A stretch of 5,166 nucleotides of DNA from an uncultured bacterium. GTDB taxonomy: Bacteria; Cyanobacteriota; Vampirovibrionia; Gastranaerophilales; Gastranaerophilaceae. Below are positions 3,650 through 5,166 of this stretch, one piece after another. Position 1 is the first letter of the stretch, and each line of letters starts with the position of its first letter. The stretch spans positions 1-5,166 of the forward strand of contig CADCPD010000091.1 in the NCBI GenBank assembly GCA_902803265.1. The letters run 5' to 3'. The position numbers and the translations under genes are program-made. Below the pieces are notes generated by a model, which saw only the letters and a list, made by a program, of their open reading frames with translations, searched no databases and was not told the origin of the DNA.

Positions 3650-5166
3650 ATGGCAGTAATTAATCCTGATGAGATAACATCAATCATCAAAACAAAAGTA
3701 GAAAATTACGATTCTGTTACAGAAATCTCTAATGTCGGAACTGTACTTGAAGTTGGTGACGGTATTGCGAGATTATACGGACTAAGAAATGTAATGTCAA
3801 ATGAGCTTATTGAATTCCAAGACGGAAAAGGCACATTAGGTTTAGCCTTAAACTTGGAAGAAGACAATGTAGGGGTTGTAATTTTAGGTGATTACCAACA
3901 CATTAAAGAAGGTATGACAGTTAAAACAACCGGCAGAATCGCATCTGCACCTGTAGGTGAAGGCTTAATCGGAAGAATCGTAAGTCCGACAGGTTTACCA
4001 TTGGATGGAAAAGGTGAAATAAGTTCTGACAGAACTTTACCGATAGAAAAAGTTGCTCCCGGTATTGTTGCAAGAAAATCTGTTCATCAACCTTTACAAA
4101 CCGGTTTAACTGCAATTGATGCTTTAACACCAATTGGTCGTGGTCAACGTGAACTTATTATTGGTGACAGACAAACAGGTAAAACTGCCATCGCAATTGA
4201 TACAATCATCAACCAAAAAGGTCAAGATGTTATTTGTATATATGTTGCAATCGGTCAAAAAGCTTCAACAGTTGCACAATTAGCAAAAACATTAGAAAAT
4301 CATGGAGCTATGGATTATACAATAATCGTTTCAGCTACAGCAAATGATGCAGCTCCGCTACAATACATTGCTCCGTTCTCTGGTGTTGCAATTGCTGAAG
4401 GATTTTTGGAACAAGGTAAACACGTTTTAATCATATATGATGATTTGACAAAACAAGCACAAGCATACCGTGCAATGAGTTTGTTATTAAGAAGACCACC
4501 TGGACGTGAAGCTTATCCTGGTGATGTATTCTACTTACACTCAAGATTACTTGAACGTGCTGTTAAATTGAATGAAAAATTTGGAAGCGGTAGTATTACA
4601 GCTTTACCAATTATTGAAACACAAGCAGGTGACGTATCAGCATACATTCCTACAAACGTAATTTCAATTACAGACGGACAAATTTTCTTGGAATCAAACT
4701 TGTTTAACGCAGGTACAAGACCGGCAATTAACGCAGGTATTTCTGTATCACGTGTAGGCGGTGCAGCTCAAACTAAAGCTATTAAACAAGTAGCAGGTAA
4801 ATTAAGACTTGACTTGGCTCAATTCAGAGAATTGGAAGCTTTCGCTCAATTCGCTTCTGACTTGGATCCTGCAACTAAAAAGCAATTATTAAGAGGTCAA
4901 AAATTAACAGAAGTATTAAAACAACCTCAATATATGCCTTTAAGCGTTGCTCAACAAGTTAGTATTTTATTTGCAGCAAACGAAGGTATGTTAGATGACA
5001 TTGAAAATAAAGAAATCAGCCGTTTCAAAAAAGACTGGTTTGATTATTTTGAAGCAAACCTTGCAGAATTAAACGACAGACTAAATGCAGGAGCAAAACT
5101 TGAAGATGATGATAAGGATGCTTTAAAACAAAATCTTGAAACATTCTTAAAGACTTTCACTAACAA
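3650..5166 (+). CDS. atpA: F1 ATP synthase subunit alpha, 3' end cut by the window
   Basis: Subunit alpha forms the F1 head with beta and carries the non-catalytic nucleotide sites. There are 505 full codons and no stop before the window ends. Family members are about 500-515 residues, so only a few are missing and this is not a truncation. Domains: N-terminal beta-barrel (about 25-93, EVGDGIARLYGL), nucleotide-binding domain (about 95-375), and helical C-terminal domain (about 380-505, PLSVAQQVSILFAANEG). Key sites are the P-loop GDRQTGKT (172-179), Q203 in AIGQKAST (the Gln that replaces the catalytic Glu of beta and marks alpha), Walker B HVLIIYDD (258-265), RRPPGREAYPGDVFYLHSRL, and the SRVGG arginine finger R368, which reaches into the catalytic site of the neighbouring beta. 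The start has GAGGT at 3640-3644, 5 nt before the ATG. The frame is intact throughout. Confidence 0.98.
   Translation, partial: MAVINPDEITSIIKTKVENYDSVTEISNVGTVLEVGDGIARLYGLRNVMSNELIEFQDGKGTLGLALNLEEDNVGVVILGDYQHIKEGMTVKTTGRIASAPVGEGLIGRIVSPTGLPLDGKGEISSDRTLPIEKVAPGIVARKSVHQPLQTGLTAIDALTPIGRGQRELIIGDRQTGKTAIAIDTIINQKGQDVICIYVAIGQKASTVAQLAKTLENHGAMDYTIIVSATANDAAPLQYIAPFSGVAIAEGFLEQGKHVLIIYDDLTKQAQAYRAMSLLLRRPPGREAYPGDVFYLHSRLLERAVKLNEKFGSGSITALPIIETQAGDVSAYIPTNVISITDGQIFLESNLFNAGTRPAINAGISVSRVGGAAQTKAIKQVAGKLRLDLAQFRELEAFAQFASDLDPATKKQLLRGQKLTEVLKQPQYMPLSVAQQVSILFAANEGMLDDIENKEISRFKKDWFDYFEANLAELNDRLNAGAKLEDDDKDALKQNLETFLKTFTN

Noticed and set aside
3390..4133. Minus-strand open frames at 3390-3590 (opposite atpH) and 3921-4133 (opposite atpA)
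   Set aside because: Both lie fully inside confident genes, show no conserved motif, and have no plausible ribosome site.
3650..5166. atpA as a truncated pseudogene because it lacks a stop codon
   Set aside because: The frame is open to the very last base of the window and already has a full set of domains; the missing end is only the window boundary.
1..5166. A defence system, mobile element, CRISPR array, tRNA or riboswitch
   Set aside because: No spaced direct repeats, terminal inverted repeats, transposase or recombinase motifs, cloverleaf or long structured leader were found; all sequence is accounted for by housekeeping genes and short gaps.

Overview
The window is AT-rich bacterial chromosome (about one third G+C by eye). 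It holds the 3' end of a sigma-factor gene, a convergent biotin-protein ligase gene, and the first six genes of an F1Fo ATP synthase operon. The operon order is a - c - b' - b - delta - alpha. Two different b-type stator subunits in the order b'-b, between c and delta, is the arrangement known from Cyanobacteria. With this strong AT bias it best fits a non-photosynthetic cyanobacterial relative such as Vampirovibrionia/Melainabacteria (for example gut Gastranaerophilales). That placement is an inference from gene order and composition, not a database match.

Layout. Positions 1-233 (+) are the end of a sigma-70 family gene (region 4 helix-turn-helix). It converges on birA (977-258, minus). A perfect 17-bp inverted repeat at 260-298 sits at the junction, inside the last codons of birA, and could end transcription in both directions. 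Between the divergent birA and atpB starts are only 75 bp (978-1052), holding a promoter for each: an extended -10 for birA placed so close to its ATG that the mRNA may be leaderless, and a TTGCAT-17-TATAAT promoter for atpB with a leader of about 16 nt.

From 1053 to the window end everything is on the + strand: atpB (a), atpE (c), atpF' (b'), atpF (b), atpH (delta) and atpA (alpha, cut by the window edge only a few residues from its expected end). Spacing tightens along the operon: 53 nt before atpE and 59 nt before b', then 4 nt, a 1-nt overlap (TAATG) and 10 nt. The c gene has the strongest Shine-Dalgarno sequence and is followed by a compact intercistronic hairpin (2050-2070). This fits the need for many c copies per complex against one copy each of a, b', b and delta.

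The proteins together form the membrane motor (a, c), the peripheral stalk (b', b, delta) and one of the two head subunits (alpha). Gamma, beta and epsilon are expected downstream or elsewhere and are not in the window. No mobile element, CRISPR array, tRNA or rRNA was seen. I see no new biological system here. The points worth following up are regulatory: the coding-region terminator, the likely leaderless birA transcript and the post-atpE hairpin, plus the cyanobacterial-type stator in an AT-rich genome.
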